Source: Microbacterium hydrocarbonoxydans (lineage in GTDB: Bacteria > Actinomycetota > Actinomycetes > Actinomycetales > Microbacteriaceae). Taken from it: DNA of 64,000 bases. Shown piece by piece: positions 17,501 to 26,338 of this stretch (position 1 is its first letter; each line of letters opens with the position of its first letter). A model generated the notes under the pieces. It was not told where the DNA came from. It made no database searches and saw nothing but the letters and a program-made list of their open reading frames with translations. Location of the stretch: positions 1,723,233 to 1,787,232 of the forward strand of contig NZ_JAAKXW010000001.1 in the NCBI RefSeq assembly GCF_011752045.1, given 5' to 3'. The position numbers and the translations under genes are program-made.

Positions 17501-18436
17501 ATGAAGATCCTGATCCCGAACACCATCGAGCTGTCCCTGCGGAGCGACGCGGAGGTCGTCGTGTACGACGTGGCGGCGGATATCCCGGCGGAGCATCGCG
17601 ACGCCGAGGTGCTGGTGGTGTGGCAGAACCCCGCACCGCAGCTCGCTCGGGCCGCCCAGCACCTGACCGCCCCGAGGCTGGTCCAGACGCTCGCGGCGGG
17701 GCCGGATGTCGTCGTCGCGGCCGGCTTCGCACCTGAGGTGCCGATCTGCTCGGGCCGATCCCTGCACGACGGCCCGGTCGCCGAGCACGCGCTCGCTCTC
17801 GTCCTCGGGGCGGTCCGCCGGCTCGACCTGCTCCGCGACGCGCAGCACGAGCGCCGATGGGACCGGGACTTCGTGGCCGCCCAGGTGGCGCCGGACACCC
17901 GCGCCCAGTACACGCTCGCAGGCGCCCGCGTGACGATCTGGGGCTTCGGCTCGATCGCCGCGCGACTGGCTCCGATGCTGCGGCTGCTCGGAGCCGAGGT
18001 CCGCGGCATCGCCCGCTCCGCCGGCATCCGCTCGGGCGTCGAGGTCGCGGCCGAGGCGGATGCCGGCGAGGTCCTGGCCGGAACGGACGTGCTCGTCTCC
18101 CTGGTGCCGGCCACCGCGGAGACGACCGACCTGTTCGACGCGTCGGTGTTCGGGATGCTCAAGCCGGCGGCAGTCTTCGTCAACGTGGGCCGAGGGGCGA
18201 CCGTCGACGAGGACGCGCTCCTCGAGGCTCTCGCCACCGGGCAGCTCCGCACGGCCGCCCTCGACGTGATGAAGGCCGAGCCGCTCCCGGAGGATTCGCC
18301 GCTGTGGACGACTCCGGGCCTGGTGCTCACGCCGCACGTCGCCGGCAACCGGCCCGTCGGAGGCGCGGACCTCGTCGATGCGAACGTGGCGCGGCTCCTC
18401 GCCGGCGATCCGCTCGTCAACGAGGTCCGGCGATAG
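17501..18436 (+). CDS. D-isomer-specific 2-hydroxyacid dehydrogenase
   Basis: A 311-residue NAD(P)-dependent dehydrogenase of the D-2-hydroxyacid family. The Rossmann part (about 95-275) contains VTIWGFGSIAARLAPMLRLLG in place of the usual GxGxxG, and then NVGRGATVDEDALLEAL with the catalytic Arg region, DVMKAEPLPEDSPLW and the HVAG motif with its active-site His. GGAGG lies 4 bases before the ATG. The natural 2-keto acid cannot be read from sequence. It is followed by the TetR operator hairpin and is not clearly part of an operon. Confidence 0.85.
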   Translation: MKILIPNTIELSLRSDAEVVVYDVAADIPAEHRDAEVLVVWQNPAPQLARAAQHLTAPRLVQTLAAGPDVVVAAGFAPEVPICSGRSLHDGPVAEHALALVLGAVRRLDLLRDAQHERRWDRDFVAAQVAPDTRAQYTLAGARVTIWGFGSIAARLAPMLRLLGAEVRGIARSAGIRSGVEVAAEADAGEVLAGTDVLVSLVPATAETTDLFDASVFGMLKPAAVFVNVGRGATVDEDALLEALATGQLRTAALDVMKAEPLPEDSPLWTTPGLVLTPHVAGNRPVGGADLVDANVARLLAGDPLVNEVRR

Positions 18437-18454
18437 AACCTCCAATCGGAGGTT
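18437..18454. promoter_or_regulatory. 18-bp palindrome in front of tetR-type gene: candidate TetR operator, also terminator-like
   Basis: AACCTCCAATCGGAGGTT is a perfect inverted repeat (7-bp arms) directly after the dehydrogenase stop, followed by a run of T (to 18458). It could end the upstream transcript. It also covers the -35 region of a promoter with TATCAT at 18471-18476. A related palindrome, ACCTCCATGTGGAAGT, precedes the isomerase operon (21200-21215), which suggests a shared operator for the TetR protein. Confidence 0.55.
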
Positions 18455-18482
18455 TTTTATGGCCGGTCGGTATCATCGGGTC

Positions 18483-19097
18483 ATGACCGATTCGCCCGCC
18501 GACGCGCCTCGCCCCCAGGGCCGCTACCCGAAGGGCATCGCGCGGCGCCAGGAGATCCTCGACAAGGCGATCGAGGTGTTCGCACAGCGCGGGGCGAAGA
18601 AGACGAGCCTGCGCGCGATCGCGCAGGAGGTGGGCGTGACGCACGCGGCCCTCACGCACTACTTCGGCTCGCTCGAGGAGCTGCTGGTGGCGGTGTACCG
18701 CGAATCGGAGCGTCGCTCCGACGAGACCGAACCCGACGAGCCGGGCTTGACCCCTGCGATGGGGATGCGACTGGCGGCCGAGAAGAACCGCGACATCCCC
18801 GGCCTCGTGCAGCTGTACTCGACCCTCGTGGCGACCGCCCTCGAGGAGAGCGAGCCGCAGCCCGCGCAGGAGTTCATCACCGCGCGCTTCGCCCGCCTCC
18901 GGGCGGAGATCTCCGCACAGGTGCGCGAGCTCCAGGCCTCCGGGCGGCTGCGCTCCGACCTCGACCCCGGCCTCGTCGCGGCGCTCGTGATCGCGGCATC
19001 CGACGGCCTGCAGACGCAGTGGCTGCTCGACCCGGCCGTCGACCACGAGGGCGCGCTCGAGATGCTCGACCGCCTGCTCGCCGGCGGCGCCGCCTGA
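18483..19097 (+). CDS. TetR-family transcriptional regulator
   Basis: A 204-residue regulator with a TetR helix-turn-helix (KKTSLRAIAQEVGVTHAALTHYFGS, about 40-64, with the YF pair typical of TetR) and an all-helical ligand domain. The start at 18483 is preferred because TATCAT lies exactly 6 bases upstream, as in other probable leaderless genes here. An in-frame ATG at 18459 with GGAGG 6 bases before it would add 8 residues and is the alternative. It converges on the oxidoreductase/isomerase operon, whose promoter carries a related palindrome, so it probably controls that operon and itself. Confidence 0.85.
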   Translation: MTDSPADAPRPQGRYPKGIARRQEILDKAIEVFAQRGAKKTSLRAIAQEVGVTHAALTHYFGSLEELLVAVYRESERRSDETEPDEPGLTPAMGMRLAAEKNRDIPGLVQLYSTLVATALEESEPQPAQEFITARFARLRAEISAQVRELQASGRLRSDLDPGLVAALVIAASDGLQTQWLLDPAVDHEGALEMLDRLLAGGAA

Positions 19098-19116
19098 CGG
19101 CATCCGGACGGCAGAA

Positions 19117-19158
19117 GGCCGCGGGCCCGGCAGCGTGACAGCTGCCGGGCCCGCGGCC
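19117..19158. terminator. Bidirectional terminator between convergent genes
   Basis: A perfect 18-bp stem (GGCCGCGGGCCCGGCAGC and its complement) with a 6-base loop separates the TetR gene from the oxidoreductase gene. No T run is present, as usual in this window. Confidence 0.7.
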
Positions 19159-19188
19159 TGGATGCGCTCAGGCGACGCGCGCGGGACC

Positions 19189-20313
19189 TCAGAGGGTCGC
19201 GGCGAACGGGTCGAAGCCCTCCGGAAGGAGCGGCACCGGCGCGACGGTGCTCTCCACGGCCACCGTCTGACCGGTGGCCGCCGACTCCTGCGCGGAGAGC
19301 AGGATGTCGAGGACGTGGAAGCCCAGCTCGCCCGACGCGACGTGCGGGCGCCCCTCGGCGATGGCGCGCACCATGTCGAGGGCGCCGAGGCCACGGCCGA
19401 CCTTGATGTCGGCGTGCTCGATCTCGATCCACTCCTGCTCGAACTTCATGCCGTCGCGGATGACGCCCAGCGGCTTCACGTAGGCGATACGTCCCGCGAA
19501 CTGGTTCGGGTCCGGGATCACGATGCTGCCCTCGGTGCCGTGGATCTCAAGCACGCCGTGGCGCTCGAGCGAGGAGTCGAAGCTCAGCAGGCTCTGCGCC
19601 GACAGTCCCTGCTCGAAGGCGGTCACGATCTGGATCGTGGACGGCACCTCGACGGGGAACGTGGTCCCCGCGTTCGGACCGGTGCGGATCTCGCGCTCCT
19701 CGCGCGCCTTCGTGCCCACCGCGGCCACGCGGTCGACCGGACCGAGCAGGCTCACCAGCGCGGAGAAGTAGTACGGGCCCATGTCGAGCAGCGGGCCGGC
19801 GCCGTTGGCGAAGAGGAACCCCGGGTTCGGGTGCCACATGTCGGGACCCTGCGTCTGGAACACGGTCTGCGCGAAGAGGGGCCGGCCGATGATGCCGTCC
19901 TCGATGGCGCGGCGTGCGGCCTGGAAGCCAGGGCCGAGCAGCGTGTCGGGTGCGGAGCCGATGCGGACCCCCGCCGCCTCCGCTTCGCGCAGCAGCTCGG
20001 CGGCGGCGTCCCGGTCGAGACCGAGCGGCTTCTCCGTCCACACGTGCTTGCCGGCGGCGACCGCCGCGCGCGAGACCTCGATGTGCGCGTCCGGCGTCGT
20101 CAGGTTGATGACGAAGTCGACGCCCGGGTGGGCGAGGACGTCGTCGGCGGATCCGAACGCCGGGACGCCGTGCTTCTCGGCCTGGGACTGCGCCCGGTCG
20201 AGCAGCAGATCGCCGACGATGAGGACCTCCACGTCGGGGAACGCGGAGAGGTTCTCGAGGTAGGTGTCGCTGATGACGCCGACGCCGATGATCCCGATGC
20301 CGACGGCGCTCAT
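19189..20313 (-). CDS. Gfo/Idh/MocA-family oxidoreductase
   Basis: A 374-residue NAD(P)-dependent sugar or polyol dehydrogenase. The N-terminal Rossmann fold has VGIGIIGVGVISDTYL (about 4-19), a TTPDAHIEVSRAAVAAGKHV segment and the catalytic-region EKPLG motif near residue 95. The C-terminal half is the usual beta-sheet substrate domain with PGFLFANGAGPLLDMGPYY. The ATG overlaps the upstream stop (ATGA), so it is coupled to the sugar isomerase gene. This pairing is common for inositol-, glucoside- or rare-sugar-oxidising pathways. The substrate is unknown. Confidence 0.85.
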   Translation of the reverse strand: MSAVGIGIIGVGVISDTYLENLSAFPDVEVLIVGDLLLDRAQSQAEKHGVPAFGSADDVLAHPGVDFVINLTTPDAHIEVSRAAVAAGKHVWTEKPLGLDRDAAAELLREAEAAGVRIGSAPDTLLGPGFQAARRAIEDGIIGRPLFAQTVFQTQGPDMWHPNPGFLFANGAGPLLDMGPYYFSALVSLLGPVDRVAAVGTKAREEREIRTGPNAGTTFPVEVPSTIQIVTAFEQGLSAQSLLSFDSSLERHGVLEIHGTEGSIVIPDPNQFAGRIAYVKPLGVIRDGMKFEQEWIEIEHADIKVGRGLGALDMVRAIAEGRPHVASGELGFHVLDILLSAQESAATGQTVAVESTVAPVPLLPEGFDPFAATL

Positions 20314-21134
20314 CGGGCGAGGCCGTTCTCGGTGAGGAACGCGTAGCTCGCCGCGATGTCGGCGAAGACGTCGCCGGGCGCGTTGTCGTACTCGATGATC
20401 GCGTACTGCAGAGCGGATGCCGCCTGCAGCGCGTCCGCCAGGGGCACGTCGCCGGTGCCGGCGTGGCGCTGATCGAGGCTGTCGGAGCCGAACTCGCCGG
20501 CGTCGGGGGCGAACGGGTTGCTCGCCGGGGCGATGCCGTCCTTGACGTGCACGGCGACGAGACGGTCTCCGAGGCGCGAGACGAGGCCGGGCACGTCCTG
20601 CCCGCCGACGAGCGCCCAGTAGAGGTCGAGCTCGAGCACGACGCGCTCGTCGGTGAGGGCGACGAAGCGCTCGTAGGCGCTCTGCCCGTCGAAGTCCGCG
20701 ATGAACTCCTGCGCGTGGTTGTGGTAGCCGACCTCGAGACCGAAGGTGGCCGCCGTGTCGGCGAGCGCGTTCAGGCGGTCGGCGATGTCGGTGACGCCGT
20801 CGAGGGTCAGCCACCGCTCGGTCGGCACGAACGGGTCGATGACGGTCTTGATGCCGACGGTCGCGGCGGCTTCGAAGACGACCTCGGGAGCAGGGGTCGG
20901 GATGGAGCCGTCCGGCGTCCACAGCTCGTCCGAGAGGAGCGGCGCGTGGCCGGTGGGCGAGACGAGGCCTGCGGCGTCGAGGGCCGCGCGGATCTCCTCG
21001 GGGCGGCGCACGAAGTCGAATGCCTCGACGTTGCGCAGGCCGATCGCCGCGAGCTTGTCGAGAGAACTCCCCATGTCGGCGGAGAACTCCGCCGCGAGGG
21101 TGTACAGCTGAACCGAGGTTTCCGGCAGGGCCAC
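20310..21134 (-). CDS. Sugar phosphate isomerase/epimerase-like TIM-barrel protein
   Basis: A 274-residue AP-endonuclease-2-like TIM barrel (xylose isomerase-like superfamily). Metal-ligand segments are visible: EVGYHNHAQEF (about 140), LELDLYWALVGG (about 175), VHVKDG (about 200) and IIEYDNAPG (about 245). The GTG start at 21134 has GGAAGGAAG just before it; longer frames upstream cross the palindromic promoter region and are rejected. It is the first gene of a two-gene operon with the Gfo/Idh/MocA enzyme. Confidence 0.85.
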   Translation of the reverse strand: MALPETSVQLYTLAAEFSADMGSSLDKLAAIGLRNVEAFDFVRRPEEIRAALDAAGLVSPTGHAPLLSDELWTPDGSIPTPAPEVVFEAAATVGIKTVIDPFVPTERWLTLDGVTDIADRLNALADTAATFGLEVGYHNHAQEFIADFDGQSAYERFVALTDERVVLELDLYWALVGGQDVPGLVSRLGDRLVAVHVKDGIAPASNPFAPDAGEFGSDSLDQRHAGTGDVPLADALQAASALQYAIIEYDNAPGDVFADIAASYAFLTENGLAR

Positions 21135-21199
21135 GTTGCTTCCTTCCACATCCTGACGAGGGGCATCCGTTGCTGCCCGTTCCCAGATTAGCGGAGAAA

Positions 21200-21225
21200 A
21201 CCTCCATGTGGAAGTATTTTCTTCC
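21200..21225. promoter_or_regulatory. Overlapping palindromes upstream of the isomerase operon: candidate TetR operator
   Basis: ACCTCCATGTGGAAGT (21200-21215) and GGAAGTATTTTCTTCC (21210-21225) are overlapping inverted repeats 66-90 bases upstream of the isomerase start. The first resembles the palindrome before the nearby TetR gene. The rest of the 170-base gap to the FAD gene (21135-21304) shows no further structure. Confidence 0.5.
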
Positions 21226-21304
21226 GGGCGCGGCGAACACCGCTTCGCGCGACACGACGGCAGAGGCGCGAGCGGCGCCCGAACGCCCGGAATGCGCGGC
21301 CCGG

Positions 21305-22678
21305 TCAGCGCCCTGCGACGAGATCGGCGAGCCGGGCGACCGGCGCCGTGCTCTCCCGGCGGGTGCGCGCCTCCGCCCGGTCCGCGGCGCCGTATGCCGC
21401 GTAGATCGCGTTCACGGCGAGCCATCGCAGCGGTTCGATCTCCCAGCGCCTGGCGCGGTGTCCGACCCACGGGAGCCGCGTGACGGCGGTGTCGCGGCCG
21501 AGCACGAGATCCGCCAGCGTCCGGCCGGCGAGGTTCGTGGCGGTGACCCCGGTGCCGACGTAGCCGCCCGCCCAGCCGAGCCCCGTGGTCCGGTCGTGTC
21601 CGACCGTGGCCGCCCAGTCCCGCGGGACACCGAGCACGCCCGACCACGCGTGCGCGATCTCCGCACGCGCCGCGGCGGGGAAGAAGTCGCGCAGCAGCGC
21701 GGTGAGGCTCTCGATCGTGCGCGGCTGCGTCGCACCGTCGGAGTCGACGCGCGAGCCGTACCGATAGGGCACGCCGCGCCCGCCGAAGGCGATGCGGTCG
21801 TCGGCGGTGCGCTGCGCGTACATGTAGATGTGCGCGTGGTCGCCCAGGGTCTCCCTGCCCTCCCAGCCGATCTCGGCCCAGGTCGCGTCGTCGAGCGGCT
21901 CCGTGACGATGAGGGAGGAGTTCATCGGCAGCCAGGTGCGGTGCTCCCCGCGGAGGTCCGCGGTGAATCCCTCGGTGGCGCGCAGCACGTGGGCGGCACG
22001 GACCACGCCGCGGGCGGTGCGGGCCTGTCCCGGCCGGATCTCGAGCACCTCGGTGTCCTCGTGGATCACGACGCCCAGCCGTTCCACCGCGGCGGCGAGC
22101 CCGCGCACGAGCCGAGCCGGATTCACCCGCGCGCAGTGCGGATGCCAGGTGCCGCCCAGCGCGCCGACGACGCCGATGCGCGCCCGCGTCGCCGCGGCAT
22201 CCAGCAGCTCGACACCGGAGTCCGGCCAGGCCTGCTCCGCCGAGGCGAACGCCCGCGCCCTGGCCAGCTGCGCGGGGGTGCGTGCCACCTCGAGCTCTCC
22301 GCCCTTCACGATGCCGGCGTCGATGCCCTCGGCCGCGGCGACCGCGATGACCTCGTCGACCGTCGCGTCGAGCGCGCGCTGCTGGGCGATCGCGGCGTCA
22401 CGGCCGTGGGTCCGCACGTACCGGGCGCGACCGCCGGTGACGGAGTTCGTGAGCCAGCCGCCGTTGCGGCCGGACGCGCCGAACCCGGCGAACCGCCGTT
22501 CGAGCACGATGACCCGCAGGTCGGGCTGCGCCTTCTTCAGGTAGTACGCGGCCCACAGTCCCGTGTACCCGCCGCCGACGATCGCCACGTCGGCGTCACG
22601 GTCGCCGGGCAGCGCCGTGCGCGGCTCCGGCATCCCGAGCTGCTGCCACCAGAACGACACCCCGCCGTTCGCGGTCAT
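21305..22678 (-). CDS. FAD-dependent amine/amino-acid oxidase (PuuB-like DAO family)
   Basis: A 457-residue flavoprotein. The dinucleotide-binding motif DVAIVGGGYTGLWAAYYL lies at about 30-48, preceded by a WWQQLG segment and followed by RRFAGFGASGRNGGW, both typical of gamma-glutamylputrescine oxidase-like DAO enzymes. Near the C terminus is GGYVGTGVTATNLAGRTLADL, the second FAD contact. The ATG at 22678 has GGAGAAGG 7 bases upstream. It lies 47 bases past the metS-type gene on the same strand and near a polyamine-type ABC importer, so an amine or amino acid substrate is likely. Confidence 0.8.
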   Translation of the reverse strand: MTANGGVSFWWQQLGMPEPRTALPGDRDADVAIVGGGYTGLWAAYYLKKAQPDLRVIVLERRFAGFGASGRNGGWLTNSVTGGRARYVRTHGRDAAIAQQRALDATVDEVIAVAAAEGIDAGIVKGGELEVARTPAQLARARAFASAEQAWPDSGVELLDAAATRARIGVVGALGGTWHPHCARVNPARLVRGLAAAVERLGVVIHEDTEVLEIRPGQARTARGVVRAAHVLRATEGFTADLRGEHRTWLPMNSSLIVTEPLDDATWAEIGWEGRETLGDHAHIYMYAQRTADDRIAFGGRGVPYRYGSRVDSDGATQPRTIESLTALLRDFFPAAARAEIAHAWSGVLGVPRDWAATVGHDRTTGLGWAGGYVGTGVTATNLAGRTLADLVLGRDTAVTRLPWVGHRARRWEIEPLRWLAVNAIYAAYGAADRAEARTRRESTAPVARLADLVAGR

Positions 22679-22725
22679 GCCCACACCTTCTCCTTCGAAG
22701 CGTCAGGGACCAGCGGATGCGGCCG

Positions 22726-22860
22726 CTACAGCTCGACCGGCGGCTGCGGCTCGGCGTCGGCGACCTCGGGATGGCGGGCGAGGTTGACGATCGCGGCGAC
22801 GAGGCCGCCCCAGACCGTGACCATCGCGATGATCATCATGATGACGGCGGTGGTGCTCAT
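22726..22860 (-). CDS. metS: Small subunit of methionine/alanine-type NSS importer (MetS family)
   Basis: This 44-residue protein starts MSTTAVIMMIIAMVTVWGG, has one membrane helix, then VNLARHPEVADAEP, a hydrophilic tail that fits the MetS family exactly. MetS proteins are required with MetP for sodium-coupled methionine and alanine uptake in Corynebacterium. The ATG overlaps the stop of the large subunit gene (ATGA), so the two are coupled. The substrate specificity is inferred from the family. Confidence 0.85.
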   Translation of the reverse strand: MSTTAVIMMIIAMVTVWGGLVAAIVNLARHPEVADAEPQPPVEL

Positions 22861-24479
22861 GCGCCTGCTCCCCTCTGCTCGCCGCCGACGACCGGCGTCG
22901 CCGTGGTCTCCGGATCCGCGTCATAGTGCTCGGACGCGAGGAAGGCGTCGTAGTCGGGATCGTCCTTCGCGTGGGAGCGCCCGCCCCACGGCAGCAGCGA
23001 CAGCAGCACCGCGAGGATCACGAGGGCGATGACCATGCCCCACCCGAACACCCCGAGGAACCAGGACGGATAGCCGCCGTAGGGCTCGGAGAGCTTCGAG
23101 ATGAGCTCGCTGACGAAGAGATAGCCGAGCACCAGCGGAGCGAGCGCCCCGACCAGCAGCATCCAGAACCGGCCGACGCCGAAGCTCGAACGCCGGTTGA
23201 GGTGCTCCCGCAGCGCCGGCAGACGGCGCAGCAGCCACGCCACGACGATCACCGCCACGAGCGCGACGGCCATGATCCCGAAGGCGTTGACGAACGCGTC
23301 GGTCGTGTCGAGCACTGCCAGCGCGGTGGTCGTCGAGAAGAGCGCCATCGAGATCACCGCGAGCGGGATCGACACGATCAGGGTGGTGCGGATGCGCCCC
23401 CAGCCGAGCTTGTCCTGCAGGGCCGCGACGATGACCTCGAGGATCGAGATGAGCGAGGTGACGCCGGCGAACACCAGGGCCCCGAAGAACAGCACGCCGA
23501 TGATCGAGCCGCCGGTCGCCTGCGAGACGATCGTCGGGAAGGCGATGAAGGCGAGGCCGATGCCGGAGGACGCGACGCCGGACACCTCGGTGCCCTGCGC
23601 CTGCGCCATGAATCCGAGAGCGGCGAACACGCCGATGCCGGCGAGGATCTCGAAGCCGGAGTTCGCGAAGGCCACGACGAGTCCGGAGCCGGTGAGGTCG
23701 GTCTTTCGCTTCAGGTACGAGGCGTAGGTCACCATGATGCCGAAGGCGACCGACAGCGAGAAGAAGATGTGCCCGTAGGCGGATGCCCAGACGGCAGGGT
23801 CCGCGAGTGCTTCCCAGTTCGGCGTGAAGAACGCGTTCAGGCCGTCCAGCGCCCCCGGGAGGAACAGCGACTGCACGACGAGGATCGCGAACATCACCGT
23901 CAGCAGCGGCATGAGGATCATGTTCGCCCGGCCGATGCCGCGCTTCACGCCGAGACCCATGATGACGATGACGACGACCCAGACGACGGCGAGCGGGATT
24001 CCGACCTGCGGCACGAAGGCCGTGGAGAGCCCGGCCTCGGCGACGTCGGCCATCTGCAGGAAGTCGGTGAAGAAGAAGTCGTTCTCGTTGCCCGGCCCCC
24101 AGGTGAGCTGCGCGGAGAACCAGGTGTACATGCCCGCCCACGCGATGATGACCGCGTAGTAGGCGGCGATCACGACGCAGATCAGCACCTGCCACCAGCC
24201 CAGGGGCTCGGCCCTGCGGTGCAGCCGCCGGAAGGCGAGCGGAGCCGAGCCGCGGAAGCGGTGGCCGATCGCGTAGTCGAAGAACAGCAGCGGGATGCCG
24301 GCCGTCAGCAGCGCGCACAGGTACGGGATGAGGAACGCGCCGCCGCCGCCCTCGTAAGCGACGTACGGGAAGCGCCAGATGTTGCCGAGCCCGACGGCCG
24401 AGCCGATGGCGGACAGGATGAACACGTTGCGGGAGCCGAACGCCTCGCGCTGGGGAGTCTGAGAGGTCGCTGAGGACAT
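22857..24479 (-). CDS. metP: Sodium-dependent NSS-family amino-acid transporter, large subunit (MetP-like)
   Basis: A 540-residue transporter of the neurotransmitter:sodium symporter fold with about 12 helices. The N-terminal SRNVFILSAIGSAVGLGNIW and RFPYVAYEGGGGAFLIPY hold the sodium-site residues of helix 1. A hydrophilic acidic C-terminal tail follows. The start at 24479 has a TAGGGT box 7 bases before it, suggesting its own leaderless transcript. A terminator-like hairpin separates it from the ABC importer upstream. Confidence 0.88.
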   Translation of the reverse strand: MSSATSQTPQREAFGSRNVFILSAIGSAVGLGNIWRFPYVAYEGGGGAFLIPYLCALLTAGIPLLFFDYAIGHRFRGSAPLAFRRLHRRAEPLGWWQVLICVVIAAYYAVIIAWAGMYTWFSAQLTWGPGNENDFFFTDFLQMADVAEAGLSTAFVPQVGIPLAVVWVVVIVIMGLGVKRGIGRANMILMPLLTVMFAILVVQSLFLPGALDGLNAFFTPNWEALADPAVWASAYGHIFFSLSVAFGIMVTYASYLKRKTDLTGSGLVVAFANSGFEILAGIGVFAALGFMAQAQGTEVSGVASSGIGLAFIAFPTIVSQATGGSIIGVLFFGALVFAGVTSLISILEVIVAALQDKLGWGRIRTTLIVSIPLAVISMALFSTTTALAVLDTTDAFVNAFGIMAVALVAVIVVAWLLRRLPALREHLNRRSSFGVGRFWMLLVGALAPLVLGYLFVSELISKLSEPYGGYPSWFLGVFGWGMVIALVILAVLLSLLPWGGRSHAKDDPDYDAFLASEHYDADPETTATPVVGGEQRGAGA

Positions 24480-24499
24480 GCCTACGACCCTACTCGCGT

Positions 24500-24540
24500 C
24501 GGCATCCGCTCACCTTCTTCGCGTCGGAGAGCGGATGCCG
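24500..24540. terminator. Hairpin between the ABC importer and the NSS symporter genes
   Basis: CGGCATCCGCTC and GAGCGGATGCCG form a 12-bp stem 9 bases past the permease stop. It is built from the over-represented GGATGCC word. Confidence 0.55.
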
Positions 24541-24548
24541 CATCGCGG

Positions 24549-25349
24549 TCAGCGCCGGGTCTGCTCCGAGCCGGAGAGCCGCTGTGCGAGGTAGATCGGC
24601 ACGATCGAGACGATGACGAGCACCACGGCGATCACGGCGACGATGGGCGCCTGGTTCGGCCGGAACATGTTGTTCAGGATGAAGATCGGCAGCGTCGTCA
24701 CTCCGGATCCGGCCGTGAAGGTGGTGACGATGATCTCGTCGAAGCTGAGCGCGAAGGCGAGCAGCCCGCCGGCGAGCAGCGCCGAGCGCAGCTGCGGGAA
24801 GGTCACCAGCCGGAACGTCGTCCAGACGCCGGCGCCGAGGTCGGCGGAGGCCTCCTCGAGATTCAGCCCCATCCGGCGCAGCCGGGCGATCACGTTGTTG
24901 AACACCGTCACGATGCAGAACGTCGCGTGCGCGATCACGACCGTCCAGATGGACAGCGGCACGCCCATGATCGTGCGGAAGAAGTTGTTCAGGGCGATGC
25001 CGGTGATGATGCCGGGGAGCGCGATCGGGAGGATCACCAGCAGCGAGACGGCATCCCGGCCGAAGAAGGCGAACCGCTGCAGCGCGAGCGAGATGAGCGT
25101 GCCGAGCACCAGCGCGATCACGGTCGAGATCACCGCCACCAGCACGCTGGTGCCGATCGCGTTCAGTGCGCCCTGGCTCTGGAAGGCGCGGGCCCACCAT
25201 TCCAGCGTGAAGCCGGGTGGCGGCCAGGACAGCGAGGTGGAGGTCGAGAACGAGTTCAGCAGCACGACCACGAGCGGCAGGTAGACCGCCACCAGGATCA
25301 CGCCGGTCAGGGCGGCGAGCGTGAGCCGTGCGCCACGGGAGAGTCGCAT
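24549..25349 (-). CDS. ABC transporter permease, PotC/spermidine-putrescine type
   Basis: A 266-residue permease with six helices and the coupling loop LNLEEASADLGAGVWTTFRLVTFP near residue 170. ALSFDEIIVTTFTAG is typical of PotC/YdcV. The ATG at 25349 follows the upstream stop by 10 bases and has AGGAG 7 bases before it; an earlier GTG inside the upstream gene is rejected. It forms the channel with the PotB-type permease. Polyamine, amine or related cation transport is inferred from family and from the FAD amine oxidase nearby. Confidence 0.88.
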   Translation of the reverse strand: MRLSRGARLTLAALTGVILVAVYLPLVVVLLNSFSTSTSLSWPPPGFTLEWWARAFQSQGALNAIGTSVLVAVISTVIALVLGTLISLALQRFAFFGRDAVSLLVILPIALPGIITGIALNNFFRTIMGVPLSIWTVVIAHATFCIVTVFNNVIARLRRMGLNLEEASADLGAGVWTTFRLVTFPQLRSALLAGGLLAFALSFDEIIVTTFTAGSGVTTLPIFILNNMFRPNQAPIVAVIAVVLVIVSIVPIYLAQRLSGSEQTRR

Positions 25350-25359
25350 GCGGGTGCTC

Positions 25360-26280
25360 CTAGAGGTTGTCGAGCGCACCCGTGCGACGCACGAGGGCGA
25401 GGTAGCCGAAGATGATGAGGATCGGGATCAGCGCGATGGCCGCCGCGAGCGGCAGGTTGTTGGCGGCACCGACGTTCGTGTAGACGAGGTTGCCGAGCAT
25501 CTGGCTCGCGCCGCCGACGATGTTCACGGTGATGTAGTCGCCGAGGGACAGCGAGAAGCTGAAGATGGTGCCGGCGATCACGGCGGGGAAGGCGAGCGGC
25601 CAGACGACGCTGGCCAGGGTCCGCCAGGTCTTGCCGCCGAGGTCGGCCGAGGCCTCGAGCAGCGAGTCCGGCACCCGCTCGAGACCGGCGTAGATCGGCA
25701 GGATCACGTACGGGAGCCACAGGTACGACAGCGTGATCACGGTGGCGGTGAGTCCGTAGCCGGGGGTGTGCAGGCCCAGAGGCGACAGCAGCCACTCCAG
25801 GATGCCGTCCTGCGACAGCACGCTCCGCCAGGCGTAAGCCTTGACGAGGTAGCTCGCCCACAGCGGCATCAGCACCGCGATCAGCAGGATCCGCTGCATC
25901 CGCGGCGAGGCGACCTTGGCCATGTAGAACGCGATCGGCAGCGCGAGCGCCACGTCGACCAGCGTGACCAGCAGGGCGACGCCGACGGTGCGCAGGGTGA
26001 CCGCCTGATACAGCGATCCGGTGAGCACCGTGACGATGTTGTCGAGCGTCCAGTCGATCCGGATCTCGCCCGTGAAGCTGTCCACGGTCCAGAAGGCGGT
26101 GATCAGCAGCAGCACGAGCGCGACGATGTAGACAAGCACGAGCCAGAACAGCGGCGCGCTCAGGAGCAGCGCGAGGCGCGCCCGCGGGTGCGTGGTCAGG
26201 AAGGACGACACCTGGCGGGCCGGCGTGCGCTTCGGCACGGGCACCGCGCGGGTGGCCGGGGGGACGGAGATGGCGTTCAT
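25360..26280 (-). CDS. ABC transporter permease, PotB type
   Basis: A 306-residue permease with six helices after a basic N-terminal tail of about 35 residues. The EAA loop LLEASADLGGKTWRTLASVVWP (about 215) and FSFSLSLGDYITVNIVGG match PotB/YdcU proteins. It lies 99 bases past the binding-protein gene, the gap being filled by a strong hairpin. Confidence 0.88.
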   Translation of the reverse strand: MNAISVPPATRAVPVPKRTPARQVSSFLTTHPRARLALLLSAPLFWLVLVYIVALVLLLITAFWTVDSFTGEIRIDWTLDNIVTVLTGSLYQAVTLRTVGVALLVTLVDVALALPIAFYMAKVASPRMQRILLIAVLMPLWASYLVKAYAWRSVLSQDGILEWLLSPLGLHTPGYGLTATVITLSYLWLPYVILPIYAGLERVPDSLLEASADLGGKTWRTLASVVWPLAFPAVIAGTIFSFSLSLGDYITVNIVGGASQMLGNLVYTNVGAANNLPLAAAIALIPILIIFGYLALVRRTGALDNL

Positions 26281-26338
26281 GGTTCTCTCTCGTTGGCGGA
26301 CGGAGTGAGCGGATGCCGGGTCAGGAGGGGCGGGCAGC

